Source of the DNA: Kitasatospora terrestris
GTDB lineage: Bacteria > Actinomycetota > Actinomycetes > Streptomycetales > Streptomycetaceae
Assembly: GCF_039542905.1 (NCBI RefSeq)
Contig: NZ_BAABIS010000001.1
Coordinates: 3,844,001 to 3,908,000 of the forward strand
Length of the DNA stretch: 64,000 nucleotides
Reading direction: 5' to 3'
Below, one piece after another: positions 32,479 through 40,628 of this stretch. The position numbers and the translations under genes are program-made. Below the pieces are notes generated by a model. It was not told the origin of the DNA. It searched no databases and was given only the letters and a program-made list of their open reading frames with translations. Positions within the stretch are counted from its first letter, which is position 1, and each line of letters starts with the position of its first letter.

Positions 32479-32869
32479 CCGCCACCTGGGCGCAGGCGGT
32501 GTCGTCCGCGGGCTCGGGGGCGCCGCTGACCCCGATGCCGCCGACGATCCGGCCGGCGACGTCGAGCAGCGGGATGCCTCCACCGAAGATCACGTAGCGG
32601 CCCCCCGCGGCCGCGTGCAGGCCGAAGAGCGGGCCGCCGGGCGCGGCGGCAACGGCCAGTTCGTGGGTGGGGGCGCTGTTGGCGACGGCGGTGTACGCCT
32701 TGTCCGGGGCGAGCACCGGCCCGGCGATCTCGGCACCGTCCATCCGGGCGAAGGCGATCAGGTGGCCGCCGGCGTCGACGACCGCGACCGAGACGACGAG
32801 CCGGCGCCGGGCCGCCTCGGTGAGCGCGGCGGTGCAGAGCGACTGGGCGACGGCGAGGTTCAGGGTCAT
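32453..32869 (-). CDS. GlcG/HbpS-family haem-binding-type protein
   Basis: A 138-residue single-domain protein of the DUF336 family (GlcG/HbpS). Motifs are AVVDAGGHLIAFARMDGAEI, SAPKAYTA-like APDKAYTAVANS and GGGIPLLDVAGRIVGGIGVSG. HbpS of Streptomyces binds haem and iron and works with the SenSR system. This copy has no signal peptide, so it would be cytoplasmic. It lies just downstream of the iron operon in the same direction; a link to iron is possible but not shown. Its end overlaps the convergent ligase gene by 26 bp. Confidence 0.85.
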   Translation of the reverse strand: MTLNLAVAQSLCTAALTEAARRRLVVSVAVVDAGGHLIAFARMDGAEIAGPVLAPDKAYTAVANSAPTHELAVAAAPGGPLFGLHAAAGGRYVIFGGGIPLLDVAGRIVGGIGVSGAPEPADDTACAQVAVTRWAAMR

Positions 32870-32937
32870 GGGGCCGAGCCTGCCAGCGGCAGGCCCGGCC
32901 GCGCGCCGACGGACTGTCAGCGGATGCCCCGCCGTCC

Positions 32938-35559
32938 TTACACGCCGCTGCCGAGCGCCGGGCTCAGGCGGGCGAGGACCGGGGCGGCCGCCTCGCGGGT
33001 GAGGAAGGCCAGCCGGGCCCGCTTCTCCGGCTTGTCGATCTCGGGGCCGAGCTCGAAGCCGCTGCGGACCAGGCGGCTCAGCGCCTTCTCGTTGCGGGCG
33101 TCGGGTTCGGCGACGATCCGCCGGTGGGCGGGGTCGTCGAGGACGAAGGCGATCAGGACGGCGATGAGCGCCTCGGTGAAGCCGGGCCGGGCCTCCCCGT
33201 CGGCGGGCCCGATCAGCAGGTGGACGCCGTGGTCGCCGTCCAGGACCGGGTAGCACCCGCCGACCGGGTCGTGCTCGGGCCGGTAGGTCTGGAAGAGGGC
33301 GACCGGTTCGCCGTCGCGCAGGGCGAGGTAGGCGTGGTGGGTGGTGAGCGAGTCGACGTACGCGTAGGTCTCCTGGACGGCGGCCCGGTCGTGGTCGAGC
33401 ATGCCCCAGAAGCGGGCGCGCTCCTGGGTGACCCAGCCGTGGACGAGCTCGGCGTCGCCGACCGGGTCGAGCGGCCGCAGCCGGACCTCGCCGAAGCCGG
33501 GGACGGTGCGTCGGAAGTCGGTCATCGCGGAGGGCTCCTCGGTGAGCTGGTTCCAGTCGGTGGTGACGGGCGCCAACCGGCCGGCCAGCCAGAGCGGCAG
33601 CTGGTCGCGGTGGTGCGGGTGCCCGGGGAGGCCGGAGGCGCCGAACGGGACGACCCACCGGCTGTTCGCGCGGTCGGCGAGGTCCCAGACGTAGCGGGCG
33701 GCGGGCCCGCGGGCGCTGAGGTCGGTGAGTCCGGGCACGGAGGAGGTGGAGAGCACGCAGTCGTGGTCGCCGCCGAGGCCCGGCCACTCGGCGGGTGCGG
33801 GGAGCGCCTGCCAGGGGGCCAGCCGGTGGGTCTCGGCCCAGCTCCCGGGCAGCGGACCGGCCGCGACCTGCTCCAGCGCGGCCCGGACCAGCGCCGGCCG
33901 GTCGAGCGCCGGCAGCCGGTCGGTGGTGAGCAGGCTCTCCAGGGCGTGGCCGATCCGGGGCAGCAGCGCCTGCCAGGGCAGCAGCGCCTCCGGGAGCTCG
34001 GGCAGCGCGGCCAGCCCGGCGAACACCGGGTGGTCCGCCAACTCCCGCACCACGGCGGCCCGGAGGGCGGCGTACGCGGCGGCGTCGGCCGAGTCGGCGG
34101 CCATCGTGCGGTCCCAGCCGAGCAGCCGGGTGCGCAGCGCGGCGGCGCTCGGGGTGAGGCCGTCGAGACCGGCGACCAGGTCGAGCAGCGGGCCGGCCGA
34201 GCCGAGGTGGGTGTCGGTGTGCACGGCGGCGACCGTGTCGGCGGTCCAGCCCTGCCGCGCGTCGAGGAGTTCGGCGATCCGCCGGGCGCGGTGCGGGGCG
34301 GAGAACTCGACGCCGAGCGGGGCGGCGATGCCGCGCTGGTTGGCCATCACCGCGCGTCCGTCGACCGGTTCGCGCAGCGGCGCCCGCCAGCCGCGCCAGG
34401 CGTACGCGGCGTCCCAGCCGGGTACCGGGCCGAGGCCGTTGGCGGGGTCGCGGAGCGGGACGGCCCCGGCGGTGCGGTGCAGCAGGCCGCCCGCGGTGTC
34501 GGCGGCGAGGACGACGTTGACGGGTTCGGCCCAGTGGTCCATCGCCCGGTCGACGTCGGCGACGGTGCGGGCGCGCAGCAGGGCGGGGAGTGCCTCGAAG
34601 CCGAGCTTCGCCCGGACCCGCGGCGGGTAGCGCAGGCTGACCGCCTCGCCGTCCGGGCCGCCGGTCAGCACCGGGCCGCGCGCGGTCTCCAGCACCTCGA
34701 CGGTGACCGGGTCGCCGCCGGCGACGTGGACGGTCTCGGTGTGGGCGTGGGCGGGGCGCCAGCCGTCCGGGCCGAGCGCCTCGACGCCGTCGCCGGTGCG
34801 GCGGAGCCGTTCGCGGTACAGGTCCTGGTAGTCCGCCATGGCGTTGGTGATCGCCCAGGCCACGCCGCCGGTGTGGCCGAAGTGGGCGAGGCCGGGGACG
34901 CCGGGGACGGCGAGGCCGACCACGTCGTACTCGGGGCAGGCGAGGCGGATCTGCTGGTAGACGCCGGGGGCCTCGATGAAGCGGTGCGGGTCGCCGGCGA
35001 TCAGCGCGGCGCCGGTGGCGGTGCGCCCGCCGGCCAGCAGCCAGCCGTTGGAGCCGGAGCTGCCGGGGCCGTCGGTGGCGAACAGTTCGACGGCGTCCGG
35101 GCCGAGTTCGCGGGCGACCCGCTCGCGCCAGAGCTTGGCGGGGAAGCCCGCGAAGAGCAGGTGGTGGGAGAGCCAGACGGCCAGCGGCGTCCATGGCTTC
35201 CACTCCCCCGGCCGCACTCCGGCGGCGGCGAACTCCGGCGCGTGTCCGGCGTGTTCGGCCAGGCCGGCATTGACGCCGTCGACGTAGGCGAGCACCCAGC
35301 CGGCGGTGGACCGGTCGAGGGCGGCGAAGCAGCGGCGGGCGGTGTCGGCGAGCCGGACCCGGCGGGCGAGGACGTCCCAGGAGAACGCCTCGGGGCCGAG
35401 GAAGGCGGCGGAGCCGCCCTGCGCGCGGTGCCGTTCGACCTCCAGCTGCCAGGCGCGGTCGGCGGCGGCGTTGTGTCCCTGGGCGAAGGCGAGTCCGCGC
35501 GGGCCGTCGGCCCGCAGGTGGGGGATGCCGTGGGCGTCGCGGAAGACCCGGTGGCTCAT
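32938..35559 (-). CDS. Penicillin acylase-family hydrolase fused to a GNAT acyltransferase (DesG-DesH-like)
   Basis: One uninterrupted frame of 873 residues. Residues 1-678 are a penicillin-acylase-type Ntn hydrolase without signal peptide; the nucleophile is Ser170 in SGSNGWLL, where autocleavage would free the catalytic subunit. The part ends in the usual QLPLWLAGRLAP segment. From Met679 a GNAT acyltransferase follows, a clear paralogue of DesC in this window. From memory, some Streptomyces des clusters carry separate desG (acylase) and desH (acyltransferase) genes linked to aryl-acyl ferrioxamines. Here no stop divides them. GAGGAG nine bases before codon 679 could still allow internal initiation. 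ATG 35559 overlaps the ATPase stop (ATGA). Confidence 0.85.
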   Translation of the reverse strand: MSHRVFRDAHGIPHLRADGPRGLAFAQGHNAAADRAWQLEVERHRAQGGSAAFLGPEAFSWDVLARRVRLADTARRCFAALDRSTAGWVLAYVDGVNAGLAEHAGHAPEFAAAGVRPGEWKPWTPLAVWLSHHLLFAGFPAKLWRERVARELGPDAVELFATDGPGSSGSNGWLLAGGRTATGAALIAGDPHRFIEAPGVYQQIRLACPEYDVVGLAVPGVPGLAHFGHTGGVAWAITNAMADYQDLYRERLRRTGDGVEALGPDGWRPAHAHTETVHVAGGDPVTVEVLETARGPVLTGGPDGEAVSLRYPPRVRAKLGFEALPALLRARTVADVDRAMDHWAEPVNVVLAADTAGGLLHRTAGAVPLRDPANGLGPVPGWDAAYAWRGWRAPLREPVDGRAVMANQRGIAAPLGVEFSAPHRARRIAELLDARQGWTADTVAAVHTDTHLGSAGPLLDLVAGLDGLTPSAAALRTRLLGWDRTMAADSADAAAYAALRAAVVRELADHPVFAGLAALPELPEALLPWQALLPRIGHALESLLTTDRLPALDRPALVRAALEQVAAGPLPGSWAETHRLAPWQALPAPAEWPGLGGDHDCVLSTSSVPGLTDLSARGPAARYVWDLADRANSRWVVPFGASGLPGHPHHRDQLPLWLAGRLAPVTTDWNQLTEEPSAMTDFRRTVPGFGEVRLRPLDPVGDAELVHGWVTQERARFWGMLDHDRAAVQETYAYVDSLTTHHAYLALRDGEPVALFQTYRPEHDPVGGCYPVLDGDHGVHLLIGPADGEARPGFTEALIAVLIAFVLDDPAHRRIVAEPDARNEKALSRLVRSGFELGPEIDKPEKRARLAFLTREAAAPVLARLSPALGSGV

Positions 35560-36362
35560 CGGGCGGCGGGCTTCCGGGCGGCCGGTACGACCAGCGGGGT
35601 ACCGCTCTCCGGGTCCTCGATGACCCGGCAGGGCAGCCGGAAGACCTCCTCGACCAGCTCGGCGGTGACGATCTCGCCGGGCGGGCCGGCGGCGACCACC
35701 CGGCCGTCGCGCATGGCGATCAGGTGGGTGGCGTACCGGGCGGCGTGGTTGAGGTCGTGCAGGACGGCGACCAGGGTGCGGCCGCGCTCCTCGTGGAGGC
35801 GGGCGCAGAGGTCGAGGACGTCGATCTGGTGGGCGATGTCCAGGTAGGTGGTGGGCTCGTCGAGGAGCAGCAGCGGGGTCTCCTGGGCGAGCGCCATGGC
35901 GATCCAGACGCGCTGGCGCTGGCCGCCGGAGAGCTCGTCGACCAGCCGGTCGGCGAGGTTCTCGACGCCGGTGGCGGCCATCGACCCGGTGACCACCCGC
36001 TCGTCCTCGGGCGACCACTGGCGCAGCAGGCCCTGGTGCGGGTAGCGGCCGCGGGAGACCAGTTCGGCCACGGTGATGCCGTCGGGCGCGGTGGAGGACT
36101 GCGGGAGCAGCCCGAGGGTGCGGGCGACCTGCTTGGCCGGGATCTCCGCGATCGAGCGGCCGTCGAGCAGCACCTGTCCGGCGGTGGGCCGCAGGGTGCG
36201 GGAGAGGGCGCGCAGCAGGGTGGACTTGCCGCAGGCGTTGGGGCCGACGACCACGGTGAAGGAGTGGTCGGGGATGTCCACGGTCAGCTGTTCGGCGATG
36301 GTCCGGCGTTCGTAGGCGAGGGTGAGGTCGCGGCCGGCCAGCCGCGGGGTGCCGTCCGGCAT
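35556..36362 (-). CDS. ABC transporter ATP-binding protein for ferric siderophore
   Basis: A 268-residue FecE/FhuC-type ATPase with Walker A GPNACGKSTLLRAL, Q-loop LLPQSS, signature LSGGQRQRVWIAMALAQ, Walker B LLLLDEPTTYLDI and switch His in VLHDLNHA. It powers uptake through the two permeases encoded upstream. Start ATG 36360-36362 has GGAG eight bases before it. A GTG at 36417-36419 forms a GTGA with the permease stop and would add 19 low-complexity residues; either may be used. Its stop overlaps the acylase-GNAT start by 4 bases. Expected control is by DmdR through the iron box at 38522. Confidence 0.93.
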   Translation of the reverse strand: MPDGTPRLAGRDLTLAYERRTIAEQLTVDIPDHSFTVVVGPNACGKSTLLRALSRTLRPTAGQVLLDGRSIAEIPAKQVARTLGLLPQSSTAPDGITVAELVSRGRYPHQGLLRQWSPEDERVVTGSMAATGVENLADRLVDELSGGQRQRVWIAMALAQETPLLLLDEPTTYLDIAHQIDVLDLCARLHEERGRTLVAVLHDLNHAARYATHLIAMRDGRVVAAGPPGEIVTAELVEEVFRLPCRVIEDPESGTPLVVPAARKPAAR

Positions 36363-36415
36363 GGGGTTCGCTCCGTTCGGTGCGGTGGGCACGGCAGTGG
36401 TCGTTCCGGCGCCGG

Positions 36416-37441
36416 TCACAGCCGGCCCGCCCGGCGTTCGGTGGCGAGCAGCCGGATCAGGTAGCCGCCGCCGAGCACGCCGGTGACCACGCCGACCGGC
36501 AGCTGGTGGTCGGGGACGATCCGCTGGGCCGCGAAGTCGGCGGTGACGGTGAGGGCGGCGCCGGTGCACAGCGCGGCGAGCAGGTTGGGGCCGGGGGCCC
36601 GGGTGAGCCGCCGGGCGAGCTGGGGGGCGACGAGGGCGACGAAGGAGACCGGTCCGGCGGCGGCCGCGGCGAGCGAGGCGAGCAGCACCGCGGCGGCGAG
36701 CAGGGCGAGGCGCAGCCGTTCGGGGCTCAGGCCGAGGCCGCTCGCGGAGTCGTCGCCCATCTCCAGGATCCGCAGCGCGGGACCGCAGCCGATCAGCACG
36801 GCGGGGACGAGCACGGCGAGGGCGATCAGCAGCGGCAGGGCGTCGCCCCAGCCGCGGCCGTCCAGGCTGCCGGTGAGCCAGAGCACGGCCCGGGCGGCGT
36901 CCATGAGTTGGGCGCGGGTGAGCAGGTAGCCGTTGACGCCGGTGAGGATCGCGGCGGTGCCGATGCCGACCAGGACGAGCCGGCTGCCGTGCACGCCGTG
37001 CTTCCAGGCGAGGGCGTGGATCGCGACGCCGGTGAGCAGCCCGCCGGCGACGGCGCCGCCGGCCAGTGCGAGGCTGCTGCCGCCGGCCACCACGACCAGC
37101 AGGGCCCCGGTGGCGGCGCCCTGGGTGAAGCCGAGGATGTCGGGGCTGCCGAGCGGGTTGCGGACCAGCGACTGGAAGAGCGCGCCGGAGAGCGCGAGCG
37201 CGGCGCCGACCAGCAGGGCGGTGGCGACCCGGGGCAGCCGCAGCTCCTGGACGATGAACTCCTCGGCGGGGGTGCCGCCGCCGGTCAGGGTGCGCAGCAC
37301 GTCCGCCGGGCTCATCGGGTAGTCGCCGGTGCCGAGCGCGAGGACGGCGACCAGCAGGGCGAGCAGCGCGCAGGCCGTTCCGGCGGCCAGGGCGCGCGGG
37401 CGGTAGCGGACGGAGAGGGTGCCGATGCGGAGCACGTTCAT
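36416..37441 (-). CDS. Ferric-siderophore ABC transporter permease (FecCD family, second subunit)
   Basis: A 341-residue FecCD permease of about ten helices. It carries the family's GAALALSGALFQSLVRNPLGSPDILGF by pattern and the EMGDDSASGLG loop that docks to the ATPase. It should pair with the product of the preceding gene to carry ferrioxamine-type complexes inward. ATG 37441 overlaps the previous stop by 4 bases. Confidence 0.93.
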   Translation of the reverse strand: MNVLRIGTLSVRYRPRALAAGTACALLALLVAVLALGTGDYPMSPADVLRTLTGGGTPAEEFIVQELRLPRVATALLVGAALALSGALFQSLVRNPLGSPDILGFTQGAATGALLVVVAGGSSLALAGGAVAGGLLTGVAIHALAWKHGVHGSRLVLVGIGTAAILTGVNGYLLTRAQLMDAARAVLWLTGSLDGRGWGDALPLLIALAVLVPAVLIGCGPALRILEMGDDSASGLGLSPERLRLALLAAAVLLASLAAAAAGPVSFVALVAPQLARRLTRAPGPNLLAALCTGAALTVTADFAAQRIVPDHQLPVGVVTGVLGGGYLIRLLATERRAGRL

Positions 37442-38469
37442 GCCCGGGACCTCCCGCGGCGGGCGAAGAAGAGGAAGAAGGGACCGCCGAGGACGGCGGT
37501 GACGATGCCGACCTGGAGTTCGCCGGGCCGGCCGAGCACCCGGCCGAGCACGTCGGCGCCCAGCAGCAGCACGGGGGCGAGCAGCACGCAGTAGGCGAAG
37601 AGCCGGCGCAGGTCGGGGCCGGTGACGGCGCGGACCAGGTGCGGGACCATCAGGCCGACGAAGACGACCGGCCCGCAGGCGGCGGTGGCGGCGCCGCACA
37701 GCAAGGTGACCGCGAGGATCGCGGCGGCCCGGGTGGCGGCCGGGCGGGCGCCGAGGGCGCGGGCGGAGTCGTCGCCGAGGGCGAGCGCGTTCAGCGGCCG
37801 GGCGAGGGCGAGGGCGAGCAGCAGGCCGACGGCGATGAACGGCAGGACCTGGCGGACGGTGGAGGGTTGGGCGCCGGCCAGCGAGCCGACGGTCCAGAAG
37901 CGCATCCGCTCCAGCGAGGCGGCGTTCAGCAGCATCACCGCGCTGACGAAGGAGTACAGGGTGGCGTTGATCGCGGAGCCGGCCAGCGCGAGCCGGGCCG
38001 GGGTGGCGCCGCGGCCGCCGCCGACGGCGTACACCAGGACGGCGACGCAGGCGGCGCCGGCCAGGGCGAACCACACGTAGCCGCTGAACGCGGTGACCCC
38101 GAGCAGGCCGGCGGCCGTGGCGACCGCGGCGGAGGCACCGGCGTTGATGCCGAGCAGGCCGGGGTCGGCGAGCGGATTGCGGGTCAGCGCCTGCATCACC
38201 GCTCCGGCGAGGCCGAGCGCGCTGCCGGCCAGCAGGCCGAGCAGGGTGCGCGGCAGCCGCATCTCGTGCACCACGGTGTACGTCGGCGCGGTGGGGTCGG
38301 TGAGGCCCTGCCAGACCTCGGCGAGCGAGAGCTGGCGGGCGCCGAAGCCGATGCTGAGCGCCAGGACGCCGAGCAGTACCAGCCCGGCCGCGGCCGGCCC
38401 GGCGGCCCGGGCGGATCGTCGGCGGGCCGGCCGGGCCGCCGTCACGGCAAGGGAGTTGACGTCGGACAA
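37438..38469 (-). CDS. Ferric-siderophore ABC transporter permease (FecCD family, first subunit)
   Basis: About 343 residues, ten helices, with GLAGAVMQALTRNPLADPGL and the ALALGDDSARALG coupling loop. It is the first gene of the leftward operon permease-permease-ATPase-acylase. The start is uncertain. TTG 38467-38469 has CCGGAG six bases upstream and is preferred. TTG 38515-38517 lies almost on the iron box, and a GTG a few codons in is also possible. DmdR control by the adjacent box is expected. Confidence 0.88.
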   Translation of the reverse strand: MSDVNSLAVTAARPARRRSARAAGPAAAGLVLLGVLALSIGFGARQLSLAEVWQGLTDPTAPTYTVVHEMRLPRTLLGLLAGSALGLAGAVMQALTRNPLADPGLLGINAGASAAVATAAGLLGVTAFSGYVWFALAGAACVAVLVYAVGGGRGATPARLALAGSAINATLYSFVSAVMLLNAASLERMRFWTVGSLAGAQPSTVRQVLPFIAVGLLLALALARPLNALALGDDSARALGARPAATRAAAILAVTLLCGAATAACGPVVFVGLMVPHLVRAVTGPDLRRLFAYCVLLAPVLLLGADVLGRVLGRPGELQVGIVTAVLGGPFFLFFARRGRSRA

Positions 38470-38521
38470 GGGCTGCTCCGGGGCGTGCTGAGGAGTGGTT
38501 CGGACACCCCTGGACAAGAAC

Positions 38522-38540
38522 TTAGGTTAGGTTAACCTAT
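38522..38540. promoter_or_regulatory. Iron box (DmdR/DtxR-type) between divergent uptake operons
   Basis: TTAGGTTAGGTTAACCTAT matches the Streptomyces DmdR iron box (TTAGGTTAGGCTAACCTAA) at 17 of 19 positions. It lies between the permease operon and the binding-protein operon, so one bound repressor could shut both when iron is sufficient. Confidence 0.92.
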
Positions 38541-38583
38541 CTTCCGATTCGCCCGACAGACACCCGTGAGGAAGTGCTCCGCC

Positions 38584-39633
38584 ATGCCCATGCCCAGAAC
38601 TGCCGACCTCTCCCGCCGCGGGCTGCTCGCCGCCGCCGGCGCCACCGCCGCCGGCGCCCTGCTCGCCGCCTGCGGCGGCAAGGCCGACAGCAAGGGCGGC
38701 GCCACCTCGGGCGAGGCCAAGTCCGGCGCCGCCGCCGGTCCGTGGAGCTTCACCGACGACCGGAAGAAGGAGGTCACCGCCAAGGCCGCGCCCGCCCGGG
38801 TGGTCGCCTTCACCGGCACCGCCGCCGCCCTGGCCGACTTCGGTCTGGACAGGCAGATCGTCGGCGTCTTCGGCGAGACCAAGGGCGCCGACGGCAAGCC
38901 CGACCCGCAGGCCGGCGACCTGGACGTGGGCAAGGTCGAGATCCTCGGCAACGCCTGGGGCGAGTTCTCGGTCGAGAAGTACGCGGCGCTCCGCCCCGAG
39001 CTGCTGGTCACCCACATGTACGACCCGGACGCCCTCTGGTACGTGCCGGACGAGTCCAAGGACAAGATCCTGCAGCTCGCCCCGAGCGTCGCGATCACCA
39101 CCGGCCGGGTGCCGATGACCCAGCCGATCGAGCGCTACGCCAAGCTCGCCGAGTCGCTCGGCGCCGACCTGAAGGCGAAGAAGGTCACCGACGCCAAGGC
39201 CCGCTACGAGGCCGCGGCCGAGCAGCTGCGGCAGGCCGCCAAGGCGGCCGGCGGCATCAAGGTGATGGCCTGCTCCGGCGCCGCCGACATCTTCTACGTC
39301 TCCAACCCGAAGATCGCCACCGACCTGATCACCTTCGCCGAGCTGGGCGTGGACTTCGTCCAGCCCGAGAAGCTGGAGGCCGGCGACTACTTCGAGGCGC
39401 TGAGCTGGGAGAACGCCGGCAAGTTCCACGCCGACCTGCTGCTGCTCGACAAGCGCTCCACCGCGCTGCAGCCCAAGGACCTGGCCGCCAAGCCCGCCTG
39501 GAACCAGCTGCCCGCCGTCAAGGCCGGCCAGATCGTCCCCTGGGACGCCGTGCCGCGGTTCTCCTGGGCCGGCGCCGCGCCGCTGCTGGAGAACCTGGCC
39601 AAGGCCGTCCAGTCCGCGAAGAAGCTGTCATGA
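38584..39633 (+). CDS. desE: Siderophore-binding lipoprotein (DesE-like)
   Basis: A 349-residue periplasmic-binding-type lipoprotein that captures ferric siderophore outside the membrane. The N-terminus has a twin-Arg signal (LSRRGLLAAAGATAAGALLAAC) with lipobox LAAC, so Tat export and lipidation are likely. The mature part has the two-lobed FecB fold with a connecting helix (YEAAAEQLRQAAKAAG). ATG 38584 follows GAGGAAG. It sits just right of an iron box and is co-translated with the reductase gene (ATGA at 39630). Placement next to des genes suggests ferrioxamine as ligand; symbol given on that basis. Confidence 0.88.
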   Translation: MPMPRTADLSRRGLLAAAGATAAGALLAACGGKADSKGGATSGEAKSGAAAGPWSFTDDRKKEVTAKAAPARVVAFTGTAAALADFGLDRQIVGVFGETKGADGKPDPQAGDLDVGKVEILGNAWGEFSVEKYAALRPELLVTHMYDPDALWYVPDESKDKILQLAPSVAITTGRVPMTQPIERYAKLAESLGADLKAKKVTDAKARYEAAAEQLRQAAKAAGGIKVMACSGAADIFYVSNPKIATDLITFAELGVDFVQPEKLEAGDYFEALSWENAGKFHADLLLLDKRSTALQPKDLAAKPAWNQLPAVKAGQIVPWDAVPRFSWAGAAPLLENLAKAVQSAKKLS

Positions 39634-40502
39634 GCGACCCGATCGAGGACGAGGCGGCGGACCTGGCCGCCCAGTTCGGCTTCTTCGAGGCGCAGGTGGT
39701 CCGCTCGGCGCGGCTCGGCCCGACCATGGTCCGGATCACCCTCGGCGGCGAGCAGCTGGAGGGCTTCGAGAGCGGCGGCCGGGACCAGAGCTTCTCGCTC
39801 TTCCTGCCGCACCCCGGCCAGCCGGCGCCGCTGCTGCCGATCGAGGCGGGCCTCGACTGGTTCGGCGCCTGGCGCGCCCTGCCGGCCGAGCAGCGGGCGG
39901 TGATGCGCTCGTACACCATCCGCGCGCACCGGCCCGAACTCGCCGAGGTGGACGTGGACTTCGCCCTGCACGGCACCGGTCCCGGCTCCGGCGCGGCCGG
40001 TCCGGCGGCCCGCTGGGCGGCCACCGCCGGGCCCGGCGACCGGGTGGTCCTGCTCGGTCCGCGCCGGGCGGAGAACCGCAGCGTCGGCTTCCGGCCGCCG
40101 CAGGGCACCGACTGGCTGCTGCTGGCCGCGGACGAGACCGCGCTGCCCGCCGTCGGCGGCGTCCTGGAGTGGCTGCCCGCCGACGCCCGGGCCCGGGTGT
40201 GGATCGAGGTCCCGCACGCCGAGGACATCCAGGACCTGCCCGCCGGGCCCGAGGTGGAGATCGTCTGGCTGATCCGCGAGGCCGGCCGGCCCACCGCCCT
40301 CACCGATGCCGTGCGCGCCGCCGAGCTGCCCGCCGGCACGCCATACGCCTGGATCGCCGGCGAGTCCGGCACGGTGAAGTCGCTGCGCCGGCACCTGGTC
40401 GGCGAGCGCGGCTTCGACCGCCGCGCGGTCGCCTTCTCCGGCTACTGGCGGCGCGGCGCCTCCGAGGAGCAACTGCGCGAGGAGGCGTCGGCCGAGGCCT
40501 GA
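39630..40502 (+). CDS. desF: Siderophore-interacting protein, ferric-siderophore reductase (DesF-like)
   Basis: A 290-residue SIP-family flavoprotein that releases iron from imported siderophore by NAD(P)H-dependent reduction in the cytoplasm. The FAD-binding motif MRSYTIRAH and the NAD-binding-type C-terminal domain (WIAGESGTVKSLRRHL, then GYWRRGASEEQL) are typical. Its ATG overlaps the lipoprotein stop, so uptake and release are made together. A hairpin terminator follows at 40521. Confidence 0.9.
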   Translation: MSDPIEDEAADLAAQFGFFEAQVVRSARLGPTMVRITLGGEQLEGFESGGRDQSFSLFLPHPGQPAPLLPIEAGLDWFGAWRALPAEQRAVMRSYTIRAHRPELAEVDVDFALHGTGPGSGAAGPAARWAATAGPGDRVVLLGPRRAENRSVGFRPPQGTDWLLLAADETALPAVGGVLEWLPADARARVWIEVPHAEDIQDLPAGPEVEIVWLIREAGRPTALTDAVRAAELPAGTPYAWIAGESGTVKSLRRHLVGERGFDRRAVAFSGYWRRGASEEQLREEASAEA

Positions 40503-40520
40503 CCAGCCCTTTTCCCGACA

Positions 40521-40558
40521 CGAGAGCCCGTTCCCGACATCACGGGGGCGGGCTCTCG
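40521..40558. terminator. Terminator hairpin after desF
   Basis: CGAGAGCCCG at 40521-40530 pairs exactly with CGGGCTCTCG at 40549-40558, with an 18-base loop. It separates the desEF transcript from the iron-box promoter of desA. Confidence 0.7.
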
Positions 40559-40568
40559 CCTTGGTCAT

Positions 40569-40597
40569 TTTAGTTAGGTTAGGCTAACCTAACTAAA
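40569..40597. promoter_or_regulatory. Extended iron box ahead of desA
   Basis: The 19-base DmdR consensus TTAGGTTAGGCTAACCTAA is present exactly at 40574-40592. The symmetry extends to a perfect 29-bp palindrome (14-base arms around G at 40583). It lies 31 bp before the desA start and should repress desABCD when iron is sufficient. Confidence 0.95.
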
Positions 40598-40628
40598 TCA
40601 ACTCGCCCTTGACCCTTGGGGACTGACG

